From the NCBI RefSeq assembly GCF_003860405.1, contig NZ_CP034170.1, forward strand, positions 2,542,001-2,606,000: 64,000 nucleotides of DNA. Direction: 5' to 3'. Under the pieces are notes generated by a model. It was not told the DNA's origin and did not search any database. It saw only the letters and a list, made by a program, of their open reading frames with translations. Origin of the DNA: Nakamurella antarctica (lineage in GTDB: Bacteria; Actinomycetota; Actinomycetes; Mycobacteriales; Nakamurellaceae). Position 1 is the stretch's first letter. Every line of letters begins with the position of its first letter. Positions 27,616 to 35,907 of the stretch are shown one piece after another. A program made the position numbers and the translations under genes.

Positions 27616-28867
27616 TTTTAGTCCTTATCGCGGCGAGGTCCATTGATCGGTGTAGCAACCTCCGGAGCGCGTCGTTGGTTTCCTCTGGAGCTTCCAACGG
27701 CGCCAAATGTCCGGCGCGCTCCACTATTACCAGCTCCGCATCGGGCAACGCGTTGGCGATAAACACCGATTGCTGCGCAGGCGTAATGCGGTCCGCATCC
27801 CCTGCGAGCACCAGGACCGGAATCCCCACCACATGAGCGAGCGAGGCGATCTGGTCGTGCGACACAATTGCAGGCACAAAATCCGCGATGACCTGAATAG
27901 ACGTGCCGGTCAACATGTCATCGAGGTAGTCAACCAGTGCGCCCGAAACGTCCTTGCGCGCGAAACCTATCGCCCGCGTGAGGAGCCAGACAGCGTCGCG
28001 AGTGGACGCACGCCCCCGCTCAAGGAGGCCTGGGTATCGGACGGCTGTCGCGGCCACCACCCGCACCAACGCGTTAGAGCTGTGCAAAAACTCGCGCTTG
28101 ATCTGTGGATTCGGGCGCTCCGAGACTGAGGTACAGAGCAAACCCACCCCCACCACCCGATCTCGAAAGAGGCCAGGGTTAATACCCGCGAGGGCGAGCA
28201 GCGCCATCCCGCCCATCGAGTGGCCCACCAATACCAACGGTCCGGTGGGCGCGCAAGTGGCGATGACCGCAGCAAGATCAGCGGCCAAGTCCGTCATGGT
28301 CGGGTGCTGGATTTTGGATTTGCCCGAAAGCCCGTGTGATCGGTGGTCATAGAACACCATCCGCACCTGCGGGGCCCGTGATGCAGACGTGCCCCCAGCA
28401 CTTTTGCCCGCAACACTTTTCGACGCCATACTTTTCGACGCCATACTTTTCGACGCTGTGCTTTTCTCCGCTAAACCTTTCGCCGCTGTGCTTTTCTCCG
28501 CTACACCTTTCACCGCAGCTATCCCCGCGGCCGCGATCCCAGGCGTCGCCCCGAAGTCCGGGCCGGCAAGGCCCAGCCGCTGGAAGTGCCACGCGCCCAA
28601 CCGCAGCGCCCAACCGTGCGCGAACACCACGGTCAGTGGTGCGTCGGCCGGGCCGGTCTCCTCGACGTGGAGTAACGCGCCGTCTTCGGCGAGAACGGAG
28701 TAGGACCTGTCGACCGGGAGAGCATCGAATTGGTCCGCAGCTTCCAACGTGACGGCACGGTATTTCTTCATTGCGGCGCGCTGGGCAGTGATCCCGCCGA
28801 GAGCCGCGGCTCCTACCACCCCGAGAACCACTCCGCCAGCGCCAAGGGCTCTACTAACCACGCTCAT
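27608..28867 (-). CDS. Alpha/beta hydrolase with Ala/Lys/Ser repeat insertion
   Basis: The 419-residue hydrolase starts with a hydrophobic signal-anchor-like stretch (about residues 8-28). The oxyanion segment is VVFAHGWALRLGAWHFQ. An insertion at 119-158 of AEKSTAAK/SMASK-type repeats follows, and the core resumes at RMVFYDHRSHGLSG. The nucleophile S217 is in GHSMGG, the acid is in VLAGDADRITP and the His is near RAGHLAPLE. The same gene lies between alr and tsaE in other actinobacteria. Its ATG overlaps the alr stop (ATGA). The substrate is unknown. Confidence 0.85.
   Translation of the reverse strand: MSVVSRALGAGGVVLGVVGAAALGGITAQRAAMKKYRAVTLEAADQFDALPVDRSYSVLAEDGALLHVEETGPADAPLTVVFAHGWALRLGAWHFQRLGLAGPDFGATPGIAAAGIAAVKGVAEKSTAAKGLAEKSTASKSMASKSMASKSVAGKSAGGTSASRAPQVRMVFYDHRSHGLSGKSKIQHPTMTDLAADLAAVIATCAPTGPLVLVGHSMGGMALLALAGINPGLFRDRVVGVGLLCTSVSERPNPQIKREFLHSSNALVRVVAATAVRYPGLLERGRASTRDAVWLLTRAIGFARKDVSGALVDYLDDMLTGTSIQVIADFVPAIVSHDQIASLAHVVGIPVLVLAGDADRITPAQQSVFIANALPDAELVIVERAGHLAPLEAPEETNDALRRLLHRSMDLAAIRTKSA
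28394..28513 (-). repeat. 15-bp-based coding repeat in alpha/beta hydrolase
   Basis: A tract of 15-base units (consensus near CTTTTCGACGCCATA on the plus strand, degenerating on both sides to CTTTTCTCCGCT-type copies) encodes the SMASK/EKSTA repeats. It adds about 40 residues between two core beta strands of the hydrolase. Confidence 0.85.
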
Positions 28868-30186
28868 CGCGGATCCTGACCGACGTATTCGCGGCCGACC
28901 CGCGCACTGATCCTGGTAACAATTTCATAGTCGATAGTGCCCGCGGCATCCGCCCAATCCTGCGCAGTGGGTTCGCCCCTATCTCCGCTACCGAAGATCA
29001 CCACTTCAGTCCCCGGCACCAGAGCCGGGTCCGGATCCGGCCCCAGATCGATCACCATCTGGTCCATCGCAATCTGGCCCACCACCGGGTACCTCCGGCC
29101 GCCGATCCAGACCTCGGCGTGGCCGCTCGCCGCTCGCGGGATGCCATCGCCATAGCCGAGCGGTACCAATGCCAAGACCGTCTCCCGCGGCGTGCGGAAG
29201 ATGAAGTTGTACGAAACCCCATGCCCTGTAGGCACTTTCTTTGTCAAGGCGAGTGGCGCTCGTAACGACATCGCGGGTTTCAGGCCGTGGCGGCCCGATT
29301 TCCCGTGCGGATCGAGCGGGTCGAGTCCGAAGATGGCGAGCCCGCATCGCACCATCGTGAAATACGTCTCGGGAAGCATGAGAGTGGCAGCCGAGTTTGC
29401 CAGGTGCACGTGCTCGGGTTCTAGGCCAGCGGTATGGGCCACCCGGACGGCGTTGCGAAAGATCTCAAGCTGCTCGGCGACGCTGGGGTCGTCCAGCACT
29501 TCGGCGCTGCCCAGATGCGACATCACACCCGTTACCCGCACTGCACCGCGGTTTTCCGCCGCGGCGGCGGCCGCGACCAGATCGGTCCACTGCCAGCGGC
29601 TGGCGCCACCGCGCCCCAACCCGGAATCCATCTTGAGGTGGATGTGCGCAGGTTTCCCGTTACCGGCATCGGCGGCGAGGACGGCGGTGAGTTGCTCGAG
29701 AGACGAGACCCCCACTGTCACGTCCGCTGCCAGCGCCTGGGCGATGTCGGACGTGGGAGCCCAGAGCCAGCACAGCAGTGGCGCTGTGATTCCGGCCGCG
29801 CGCAACGCAACGGCCTCCTGCGGGAGCGCGACACCGATCCAGTCGGCGCCGCCGGCAAGCGCTGCGATCGCGGCGGCGACGGCGCCATGCCCGTACCCGT
29901 TAGCTTTCACTATCGCCATCAACGCTCGCGGGGGTTGGCCCGCCACTTGGACTCCTTCGCGGAGCAACGCCACGTTGGCCGCAATAGCGCCAACGTCCAC
30001 GCGCGCAACGGTGGCGCCCAGAGAAGTGGCGCCCAGAGAAGCAGCGCCCAGAGAAGTGGCGCCCAGAGAAGTGGCGCCCAGAGAAGCAGCGCCCAAGGAA
30101 GCAGCGCCCAAGGAAGCAGCGCCCAGGGGAGCAGCGCCCAGGGAAGCAGCGCCCAGGGAGGTGGTGGGAGTGCGCGCGCTGGTCAT
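28864..30186 (-). CDS. alr: Alanine racemase with N-terminal SLGAA repeat
   Basis: This PLP-dependent fold-III racemase makes D-alanine for peptidoglycan. The lysine that binds PLP is K94 in VKANGYGHGA, and the catalytic tyrosine is Y326 in GHGVSYNF. DSGLGRGG, LANSAATL and GYGDGIPR are also present. Residues 9-58 are ten SLGAA/T pentapeptides before the first core strand (VARVDVGAIAANV), an extension absent from normal alanine racemases. The ATG at 30186 was chosen over an upstream TTG. It is coupled to the hydrolase by ATGA, in a cell-wall/t6A run. Confidence 0.95.
   Translation of the reverse strand: MTSARTPTTSLGAASLGAAPLGAASLGAASLGAASLGATSLGATSLGAASLGATSLGATVARVDVGAIAANVALLREGVQVAGQPPRALMAIVKANGYGHGAVAAAIAALAGGADWIGVALPQEAVALRAAGITAPLLCWLWAPTSDIAQALAADVTVGVSSLEQLTAVLAADAGNGKPAHIHLKMDSGLGRGGASRWQWTDLVAAAAAAENRGAVRVTGVMSHLGSAEVLDDPSVAEQLEIFRNAVRVAHTAGLEPEHVHLANSAATLMLPETYFTMVRCGLAIFGLDPLDPHGKSGRHGLKPAMSLRAPLALTKKVPTGHGVSYNFIFRTPRETVLALVPLGYGDGIPRAASGHAEVWIGGRRYPVVGQIAMDQMVIDLGPDPDPALVPGTEVVIFGSGDRGEPTAQDWADAAGTIDYEIVTRISARVGREYVGQDPR
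30013..30162 (-). repeat. 15-bp coding minisatellite in alr, ten copies
   Basis: Ten tandem copies of a 15-base unit (GCGCCCAGAGAAGTG and variants with GCA, AAGG and GGGA changes, plus strand) encode SLGAA/T. The variants occur in blocks, which points to successive local duplications. Confidence 0.95.
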
Positions 30187-30304
30187 GCTGTGATCCAAAC
30201 ACGATTACTAGCGGCAGCCAAACACGATCGCAGCGCCGCCGCTGGACCACCGTCACTAGCGCGAGCCACACAGGGGCACCACAATTGCGTTTGCGGCCCG
30301 CACC

Positions 30305-31714
30305 TCAGCGCAGGTGGTCCCAGAGTTGCGAAGCCCCCGCCAGCCCTGCCGCGTGCAGCCGTTCCCCCGCCAGACCATGCAAGAACACCCCTGCCGCGGC
30401 GGCAGTAAGCGGCGGCGCCCCTGTCGCCAGCAGCGACCCGATGACGCCGGACAGCACGTCGCCCGTCCCGGCCGAGGCCAACCATCCGCAACCCGTGCGG
30501 TTGACGAACGTGTGCGCTCCGTCAGAGATGATGGTGGCGCTTCCTTTAAGCACGACGACGGCGTGCGAGCGCAACGCCGCGGTCCGCGTGGCCGTCAGTC
30601 GATCCGAGAGATCAAGGTCTGGGAAGAGGCGCGCGAATTCGCCCTCGTGTGGCGTCAACACGGTGGTGCGCCCCCGAAGCTGGCGGCTCACCAGCAGGTG
30701 GGGGTGCCGAGATACCAGCGTCAGGCCGTCGGCGTCGACTAATACTGGCTCTGGCTTGTCGATAACCACCGTCAACCGATCCAGCGCATCCTGGTCCGTA
30801 CCCATACCGGGCCCCACCACCCACGCCTGCGACCGGCCTGCCCCCGAGACCGTCCCGGTAGCAACGGCTTCCGGCCAATGACGGACCACCTCGGCCGCTT
30901 GGGGGCCGGCGTACCGCACCATTCCCGGCCGCAACCGCACGGCGGCTCCGACGCACAAAATGGCGGCGCCCGGATACGTCGTCGAACCCGCCACCACGCA
31001 CACCACCCCGTCGCTGTATTTGTCGGCACGAGTCCCGGGATCACCCAGCAGACCCGGTATCTCAGTCAGGCTGCAGGCATCAACCGCCTCTGCAGATACG
31101 TCCATGCCGACTGCGGCCAAAACCAGCTCACCCGGCTGGGCCAGCAATCCTGTCTTTACCCCGCCGAAGGTCACGGTGACATCGGCGGCGAAGCTCACCC
31201 CGGGCGCCGCCCCCGTGTCGGGATGGACTCCACTGGGGATATCGACCGCGACCTTGTACGCGGATGTCGCATTCGCCAACTCGACTAGCGCGGCGGCAGC
31301 GGGTCGCAGCGGCGGTGTCGCCCCAATTCCCACCAGCCCGTCGATGATGACGTCGGCTCGCCCGAAAAGTGTTGCAACAGAGGTATTTTCCATCCCAACA
31401 ACGACTCGCCCGCCCGCCTTCAGGAACTGCGCCAGCGCCGCCTCGTGCACCTGCTTCGGGTTCGCCAGAAACGCGGTCACCGCAACCCCGCGCCGGCGCA
31501 AAATCGTTCCCGCTACGAGCGCGTCGCCGCCATTGTTCCCACCGCCGACCAACAACAGCGCGCGACTGCCGGGAATGAGGTGGCCCGAAAGCCCGGCCAG
31601 TGCTGCCTGCGCCACTGCGAACGCGGCCCGATACATCAGCACCGTTGGACCATGTCGCTGCAGCGCCACGCTTTCAGCCCGCAGCACACCCGCCACGGTG
31701 TAGGCGGAGATCAC
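30305..31714 (-). CDS. nnr: Bifunctional NAD(P)H-hydrate epimerase/dehydratase
   Basis: This 469-residue metabolite-repair enzyme restores damaged NADHX/NADPHX. The N-terminal YjeF epimerase domain has GGGNNGGDALVAG (about 57-69) and VDIPSGVHPDTG. The C-terminal ribokinase-like ADP-dependent dehydratase has VLTPHEGEFARLF and SAGTGDVLSGVIGS. Its GTG overlaps the acpS stop (GTGA). Fusion of both domains is the usual bacterial arrangement. A 118-base gap separates it from alr. Confidence 0.95.
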   Translation of the reverse strand: MISAYTVAGVLRAESVALQRHGPTVLMYRAAFAVAQAALAGLSGHLIPGSRALLLVGGGNNGGDALVAGTILRRRGVAVTAFLANPKQVHEAALAQFLKAGGRVVVGMENTSVATLFGRADVIIDGLVGIGATPPLRPAAAALVELANATSAYKVAVDIPSGVHPDTGAAPGVSFAADVTVTFGGVKTGLLAQPGELVLAAVGMDVSAEAVDACSLTEIPGLLGDPGTRADKYSDGVVCVVAGSTTYPGAAILCVGAAVRLRPGMVRYAGPQAAEVVRHWPEAVATGTVSGAGRSQAWVVGPGMGTDQDALDRLTVVIDKPEPVLVDADGLTLVSRHPHLLVSRQLRGRTTVLTPHEGEFARLFPDLDLSDRLTATRTAALRSHAVVVLKGSATIISDGAHTFVNRTGCGWLASAGTGDVLSGVIGSLLATGAPPLTAAAAGVFLHGLAGERLHAAGLAGASQLWDHLR

Positions 31715-32127
31715 AAGCCTGGGCCCTGGCCCAGCGCCACCACGACCGCCGCGGCGATGCCAGCGTCATGGGACATCGATATCTGCCATCGCGTAATCCC
31801 CGCGGCGACCGCCGCTGCCTGCACGGTGTCGACCGTCACCAGGCTGGGTGCGCCATTGCCCGAGCTGACGACACTGCAATGATGCCAATCCATCCCGGCT
31901 GGCACGCCCAACGCTTTGGCCACCGCTTCCTTCACCGCAAAGCGCGCGGCAAGTGATGCTGCCCGGCGCGGCGCACCGGTCGAGGTCACCTGCTCACCAG
32001 CGGTAAAGAGCCGCTCTCGGAGCGCGGGGGTCCGCACGAGCGAAGCAGCGAACCGTTCCACCGCCACCACGTCGATTCCCACGCCCAGCACGCGGGCATC
32101 GGGGGGAAGCGCCGGAAAAGAGGTCAT
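31711..32127 (-). CDS. acpS: Holo-[acyl-carrier-protein] synthase
   Basis: The 138-residue enzyme moves phosphopantetheine from CoA to acyl carrier protein. Metal-binding and catalytic motifs are GVGIDVVAVERF near residue 16 and ARFAVKEAVAKALG near 61-74. The C-terminal WQISMSHDAGIAAAVVVA is also typical. It lies 5 bases downstream of glmS and is coupled to nnr downstream, so the three genes look co-transcribed. Confidence 0.93.
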   Translation of the reverse strand: MTSFPALPPDARVLGVGIDVVAVERFAASLVRTPALRERLFTAGEQVTSTGAPRRAASLAARFAVKEAVAKALGVPAGMDWHHCSVVSSGNGAPSLVTVDTVQAAAVAAGITRWQISMSHDAGIAAAVVVALGQGPGL

Positions 32128-32132
32128 CGGAG

Positions 32133-33992
32133 CTATTCGACCGTCACTGATTTCGCCAAGTTGCGTGGCTTGTCGACGTCGAACCCGCGGGCTCGGGCGA
32201 TTTCCGCGGCAAGGATCTGCAGCGGAACTGTCGCGACCAGTGGCTGCATGAGCACCGGCACCGAAGGCAGCGAGATCAGCGTGTCCGCAAAAGGCGCCAC
32301 GATATCGTCGCCGTCCTCGCAGATGACGATGGTCCGTGCGCCGCGCGCCTGAATCTCTCGAATATTGGACAGCAACTTCGAGTGCAGCAGCGGTCGCAGT
32401 TTCGGCGATGGCGTCACCACCACCACCGGCAGGCCCTCCTCGATCAGCGCGATCGGGCCGTGCTTGAGCTCGCCCGCGGCGAAACCTTCCGCGTGCATGT
32501 ACGCCAGTTCCTTCAGCTTGAGTGCGCCCTCCAGAGCGACCGGGAACCCCACGTGCCGGCCCAGGAAGAGCACAGCCTTCGCATCCACCAGCTCCTGGCC
32601 GAGTGCCCGGACCGGATCCATGCGGGTCAACGTTTCCGCCACCGCAGCGGGCATCGCCGACAGGTCGGCAAAATCGCGGGCCACTTCGTCGCTGTACTTC
32701 ACGCCACGGGCCTGCGCCAATGCCAAGCCGACGAGGTAGTTAGCAACGACCTGGGCCATGAATGCCTTCGTCGAGGCGACACCGATCTCCGGACCGGCAT
32801 GGGTGTAAAGAACCGCGTCGGATTCGCGGGGGATCTGCGACCCGTTGGTGTTGCACACGGCGAGGACCCGAGCCTTTTGTTCGCGGGCATGGCGGACCGC
32901 CTCCAACGTGTCGGCCGTCTCACCAGACTGAGAAACCGCCACCACCAACGTGTCCCGCGTCAAAACCGGGTCGCGGTAACGGAACTCGCTGGCGAGCTCG
33001 ACCTCTACGGGCAGCCGGGTCCAGTGTTCGATCGCATACTTGGCGACCAGCCCGGAGTGGTAGGCGCTGCCGCAGGCCACGACGACGACCTTGTCGATGG
33101 TGCGCAGCTCGTCGTCCCCCAGGCGCTGCTCGTCGAGCAGGATGGAGGTGCCGTCGAAATGGCCGCGCAGGGTGTTGGCGATCGCGTCGGGCTGCTCCTG
33201 GATTTCCTTGTCCATGAAGTACTCGAAGCCGCCCTTCTCCGCAGCCTCAGTGTCCCAATCGACGTGGAAGGCACGGAAGTCTGCGTCTCCCCCGGTAAAC
33301 GAGCTGACTTCGTAGGTGTCCGGGGTGATGACCACCAGTTGGTCCTGGCCGAGCTCCACGGCCTCGCGCGTGTGGGTGATGAAAGCGGCGACGTCGCTCG
33401 CGACGAACATCTCCCCCGCACCCACGCCGATCACCAGCGGAGAGTTGCGGCGGGCGGCCACCAACACGTTCGGGACGTCTGCGTGGGTAGCAACCAACGT
33501 GAACGCTCCCAGCAGCCTGGCGCACACGGCGGCCATCGACGCTGGCAGGTTCCCGGCAGCTGTGCCGCTGTTGTACTCGCGGGCCAGCAGGTGCGCGACG
33601 ACCTCGGTGTCGGTATCGGAGGTCAGCTCCACCCCAGCGGCTTCGAGCTCCGCGCGCAGCGGTGAGAAGTTCTCGATGATGCCGTTATGGATGACGGCCA
33701 CTCTGCCGGAGGTGTCGCGGTGCGGGTGGGCGTTGCGATCCGTCGGGGCGCCGTGGGTGGCCCAGCGGGTATGACCGATTCCCGTACTGCCCGGGAGCGC
33801 CACGCTGCCGCCGTCGATCAGCCTTTCGAGGTTTGCCAGAACGCCAGCTTTGCGGGCGACACCCAAGTCCCCGTCGTTGTCCAGGATCGCGACGCCGGCA
33901 GAGTCGTACCCGCGGTATTCCATCCGCCGCAGGCCCTCCAAGACGAGAGGCAACGCTTGACGTGATCCGACATATCCAATGATTCCGCACAT
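32133..33992 (-). CDS. glmS: Glutamine--fructose-6-phosphate aminotransferase
   Basis: This 619-residue enzyme makes glucosamine-6-phosphate, the first step of UDP-GlcNAc and hence peptidoglycan synthesis. The N-terminal nucleophile is C2 (MCGIIGYVG), with glutaminase motifs GIGHTRWATHG and NGIIENF. Two SIS sugar-isomerase domains follow (VVACGSAYHSG, VSQSGETADT, LGRHVGFPVALEGALKLKEL). The C-terminus PRNLAKSVTVE is the family end. It lies upstream of acpS, and glmM for the next step is about 5 kb away. No glmS ribozyme was recognised in the 100-base leader. Confidence 0.98.
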   Translation of the reverse strand: MCGIIGYVGSRQALPLVLEGLRRMEYRGYDSAGVAILDNDGDLGVARKAGVLANLERLIDGGSVALPGSTGIGHTRWATHGAPTDRNAHPHRDTSGRVAVIHNGIIENFSPLRAELEAAGVELTSDTDTEVVAHLLAREYNSGTAAGNLPASMAAVCARLLGAFTLVATHADVPNVLVAARRNSPLVIGVGAGEMFVASDVAAFITHTREAVELGQDQLVVITPDTYEVSSFTGGDADFRAFHVDWDTEAAEKGGFEYFMDKEIQEQPDAIANTLRGHFDGTSILLDEQRLGDDELRTIDKVVVVACGSAYHSGLVAKYAIEHWTRLPVEVELASEFRYRDPVLTRDTLVVAVSQSGETADTLEAVRHAREQKARVLAVCNTNGSQIPRESDAVLYTHAGPEIGVASTKAFMAQVVANYLVGLALAQARGVKYSDEVARDFADLSAMPAAVAETLTRMDPVRALGQELVDAKAVLFLGRHVGFPVALEGALKLKELAYMHAEGFAAGELKHGPIALIEEGLPVVVVTPSPKLRPLLHSKLLSNIREIQARGARTIVICEDGDDIVAPFADTLISLPSVPVLMQPLVATVPLQILAAEIARARGFDVDKPRNLAKSVTVE

Positions 33993-34030
33993 TCTGAGTA
34001 TCCTAACGGCCCTCCCCTCGCGCTAAGCCC

Positions 34031-34069
34031 TTGCCAGGGTTCATTGCCAGGGTTCATTGCCAGGGTTCA
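34031..34069. repeat. 13-bp intergenic tandem repeat, three copies
   Basis: TTGCCAGGGTTCA is repeated three times exactly, and a fourth partial copy (TCGGCCAGGT) follows. It lies between the AAA ATPase stop and the glmS start. Confidence 0.95.
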
Positions 34070-34091
34070 TCGGCCAGGTCATCGGCTGGCG

Positions 34092-35750
34092 TCAGCTTTC
34101 GATGGGTCGCCCGCCACGTTGTTTCACGACCTCCGCGTCCGGGACCGGAGCCACCACACTGTTCGCTGGCGTCACATACCCGGTTCGATCGGCCTTGGCA
34201 GAGGCCGAAACCGCTCGCACGTCGGCCCACTCCCGCAGGGCCGCGATCTGCTCGGACTGCGTCACCGACAATGGCACCGTGTTGCGAACGGATCGGTGTA
34301 GGTCGTCAACCTGGAGATGTCGCCGGCCGTCGAAAGCGTCAAAGCAGGCGGCGATCACGGCCTGTTCGATCTCGGCCCCGGAGAAGCCCTCCGTCATCAG
34401 CGCCAGATCCGTCAGGAGTTCGTCGGTGATTGGGAGAGGGCCGAGGCCTTTGCCCTTCCGGAGCCTGCTGTCCAGGTGCAATCGAAAGATGTCGACCCGC
34501 TCTATCGCGGTAGGCAGGTCGATAAAAAAGATCTCGTCGAATCTGCCCTTCCGCATGAATTCCGGGGGGAGCCGTGAGATGTCGTTCGCGGTTGCGATGA
34601 CGAATACGGCCGCGGTGCGCTCCTGCATCCAGGTCAGGAATGATGCGAACACGCGGGCACTGGTGCCGGAGTCCCGCTCGCCGCCCGCGGAGCCGAATCC
34701 CTTCTCGATCTCGTCGATCCACAGCACGCAGGGGGCGATGGCCTCGGCCGACTTCAGCGCCGTGCGCATGTTCTCCTCCGATGCACCCACCAACCCGGCG
34801 AATACCTTGCCCACATCGAGCCGAATCAGCGGGATCTGCCAGGCCGAGGCCATCGCTTTGGCGGTCAACGACTTGCCACAACCCGGGATACCCGTCACCA
34901 GAACGCCTTTGGGCGAGGGAAGCGCGTATTCGGCGGCCTCGGCCAGCCACGCGCCGGACCGTTTCACTAGCCACGTTTTCAGATTTGCCAGCCCGCCAAT
35001 GTCGGCTAACCGAATCTGCGAGTCCACCACCTCCAGCAGCCCGGACTTGCGAATGATCTGCCGCTTCTCTTCCAGCACCACACTCACGTCATTCACGGTG
35101 AGCCCGCCGTCGGCGCCCATCGCGCGAGCGAACGCGTTCTCGGCCTCTCCCAAGGTCAAGCCGAGGGCCGCCTTGGCGATCTGTTCTTTACCCGAGTCCT
35201 CGATATCAACCCGGACGGTGCCCGCGGCAGAGTTTCGCTCGATCATTCCGTCCAACAGCGTGCGGACTTCCGCCTCCGACGGCAACGGGAAGTCGACAAT
35301 GGTGGCCACGTGTTCCAGCTCCGGCGGGAGACGCAGCAACGGCGACACCAGGATCAGCGTGCGCGCCTGCGAACCGTCGCGGTAGAGCTGTGCAATGTCA
35401 CGAAGCTGCCGCACCAGCTGCGGATCAGCCGGTTGGTTCGGCGCACCCAACCACGGGTGGAGATCGAAAAAGATTGCTGCCGAACCCAGGTCGAGGTTTC
35501 GTGCCGAGTTCAACGCCACCTGGGGCTGTGTGGTTTCGGGCGGGCCGGGCTTGCCGAGCGCGGCGAAACCGTTCGTCACCGACCACGTATAGACCGTGCG
35601 GGGGCTCCGGATCAGCTCCCGGCTCGTGAAGAGTGCGGCCAATTCTGCCAACACCCGTGTCTCCTCCGATGTCTGGATATAGAGCAAGGGAAAACGAGCG
35701 CGGATCAGCTGCCGCATATTCTCTCGGAACACCGATACTGCTTCGGCCAC
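34092..35750 (-). CDS. AAA ATPase, Ycf46-like
   Basis: The 552-residue protein has an N-terminal half that resembles the degenerate front domain of cyanobacterial/plastid Ycf46 (RQLIRARFPLLYIQTSEETRV, AIFFDLHPWLG), and a C-terminal AAA module. Walker A GIPGCGKS is at 287-294, Walker B CVLWIDEIEKG at 341-351, followed by sensor ATANDISRLP and the RKGRFDE arginine-finger region. Ycf46 proteins have been linked to photosynthesis regulation in cyanobacteria; in a non-phototrophic actinobacterium the role is open. It is a single gene upstream of glmS. Confidence 0.82.
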   Translation of the reverse strand: MAEAVSVFRENMRQLIRARFPLLYIQTSEETRVLAELAALFTSRELIRSPRTVYTWSVTNGFAALGKPGPPETTQPQVALNSARNLDLGSAAIFFDLHPWLGAPNQPADPQLVRQLRDIAQLYRDGSQARTLILVSPLLRLPPELEHVATIVDFPLPSEAEVRTLLDGMIERNSAAGTVRVDIEDSGKEQIAKAALGLTLGEAENAFARAMGADGGLTVNDVSVVLEEKRQIIRKSGLLEVVDSQIRLADIGGLANLKTWLVKRSGAWLAEAAEYALPSPKGVLVTGIPGCGKSLTAKAMASAWQIPLIRLDVGKVFAGLVGASEENMRTALKSAEAIAPCVLWIDEIEKGFGSAGGERDSGTSARVFASFLTWMQERTAAVFVIATANDISRLPPEFMRKGRFDEIFFIDLPTAIERVDIFRLHLDSRLRKGKGLGPLPITDELLTDLALMTEGFSGAEIEQAVIAACFDAFDGRRHLQVDDLHRSVRNTVPLSVTQSEQIAALREWADVRAVSASAKADRTGYVTPANSVVAPVPDAEVVKQRGGRPIES

Positions 35751-35850
35751 GTGTGCCTGCCCCTCGTTGCACCACCGCGGGCTGCTCCCGCGAGGGCCTT
35801 AAGGCTATTCTTCCAGTAGGCAAGGCGCTCTTCGCAGACCCGGTGCGCCC

Positions 35851-35895
35851 ACCACTTTCACCAGCACCACTTTCACCAGCACCACTTTCATAAGG
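35851..35895 (+). repeat. 15-bp repeat forming a ribosome-binding region
   Basis: Two exact copies of ACCACTTTCACCAGC are followed by a third whose end changes to ATAAGG. That changed end is joined to AGGCC, creating the AAGGAGG ribosome-binding site of the hydrolase gene. Confidence 0.9.
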
Positions 35896-35907
35896 AGGCC
35901 TCTGCCG

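Noticed and set aside
30013-30162. Pentapeptide-repeat (right-handed beta-helix) domain in Alr
   Set aside because: The repeats have the five-residue period, but lack the A(D/N)LxX polar residue and are near-identical at DNA level, so recent slippage is a better explanation.
29192-30193. Plus-strand open frames through the alr repeat, ending in PREVAPREA repeats
   Set aside because: They are the complement of the SLGAA minisatellite; alr has all catalytic residues on the other strand.
32382-33665. 427-codon plus-strand open frame antisense to glmS
   Set aside because: The real gene on the other strand is certain (MCGIIGYVG start, SIS domains). The antisense text is His/Arg/Gln-rich noise.
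33993-34091. glmS ribozyme or other riboswitch in the glmS leader
   Set aside because: The leader is about 100 bases and largely a 13-bp repeat; no ribozyme core was seen.
34057-35385. 442-codon plus-strand open frame antisense to the AAA ATPase
   Set aside because: The AAA ATPase has intact Walker motifs in the opposite strand; the antisense frame shows no motif.
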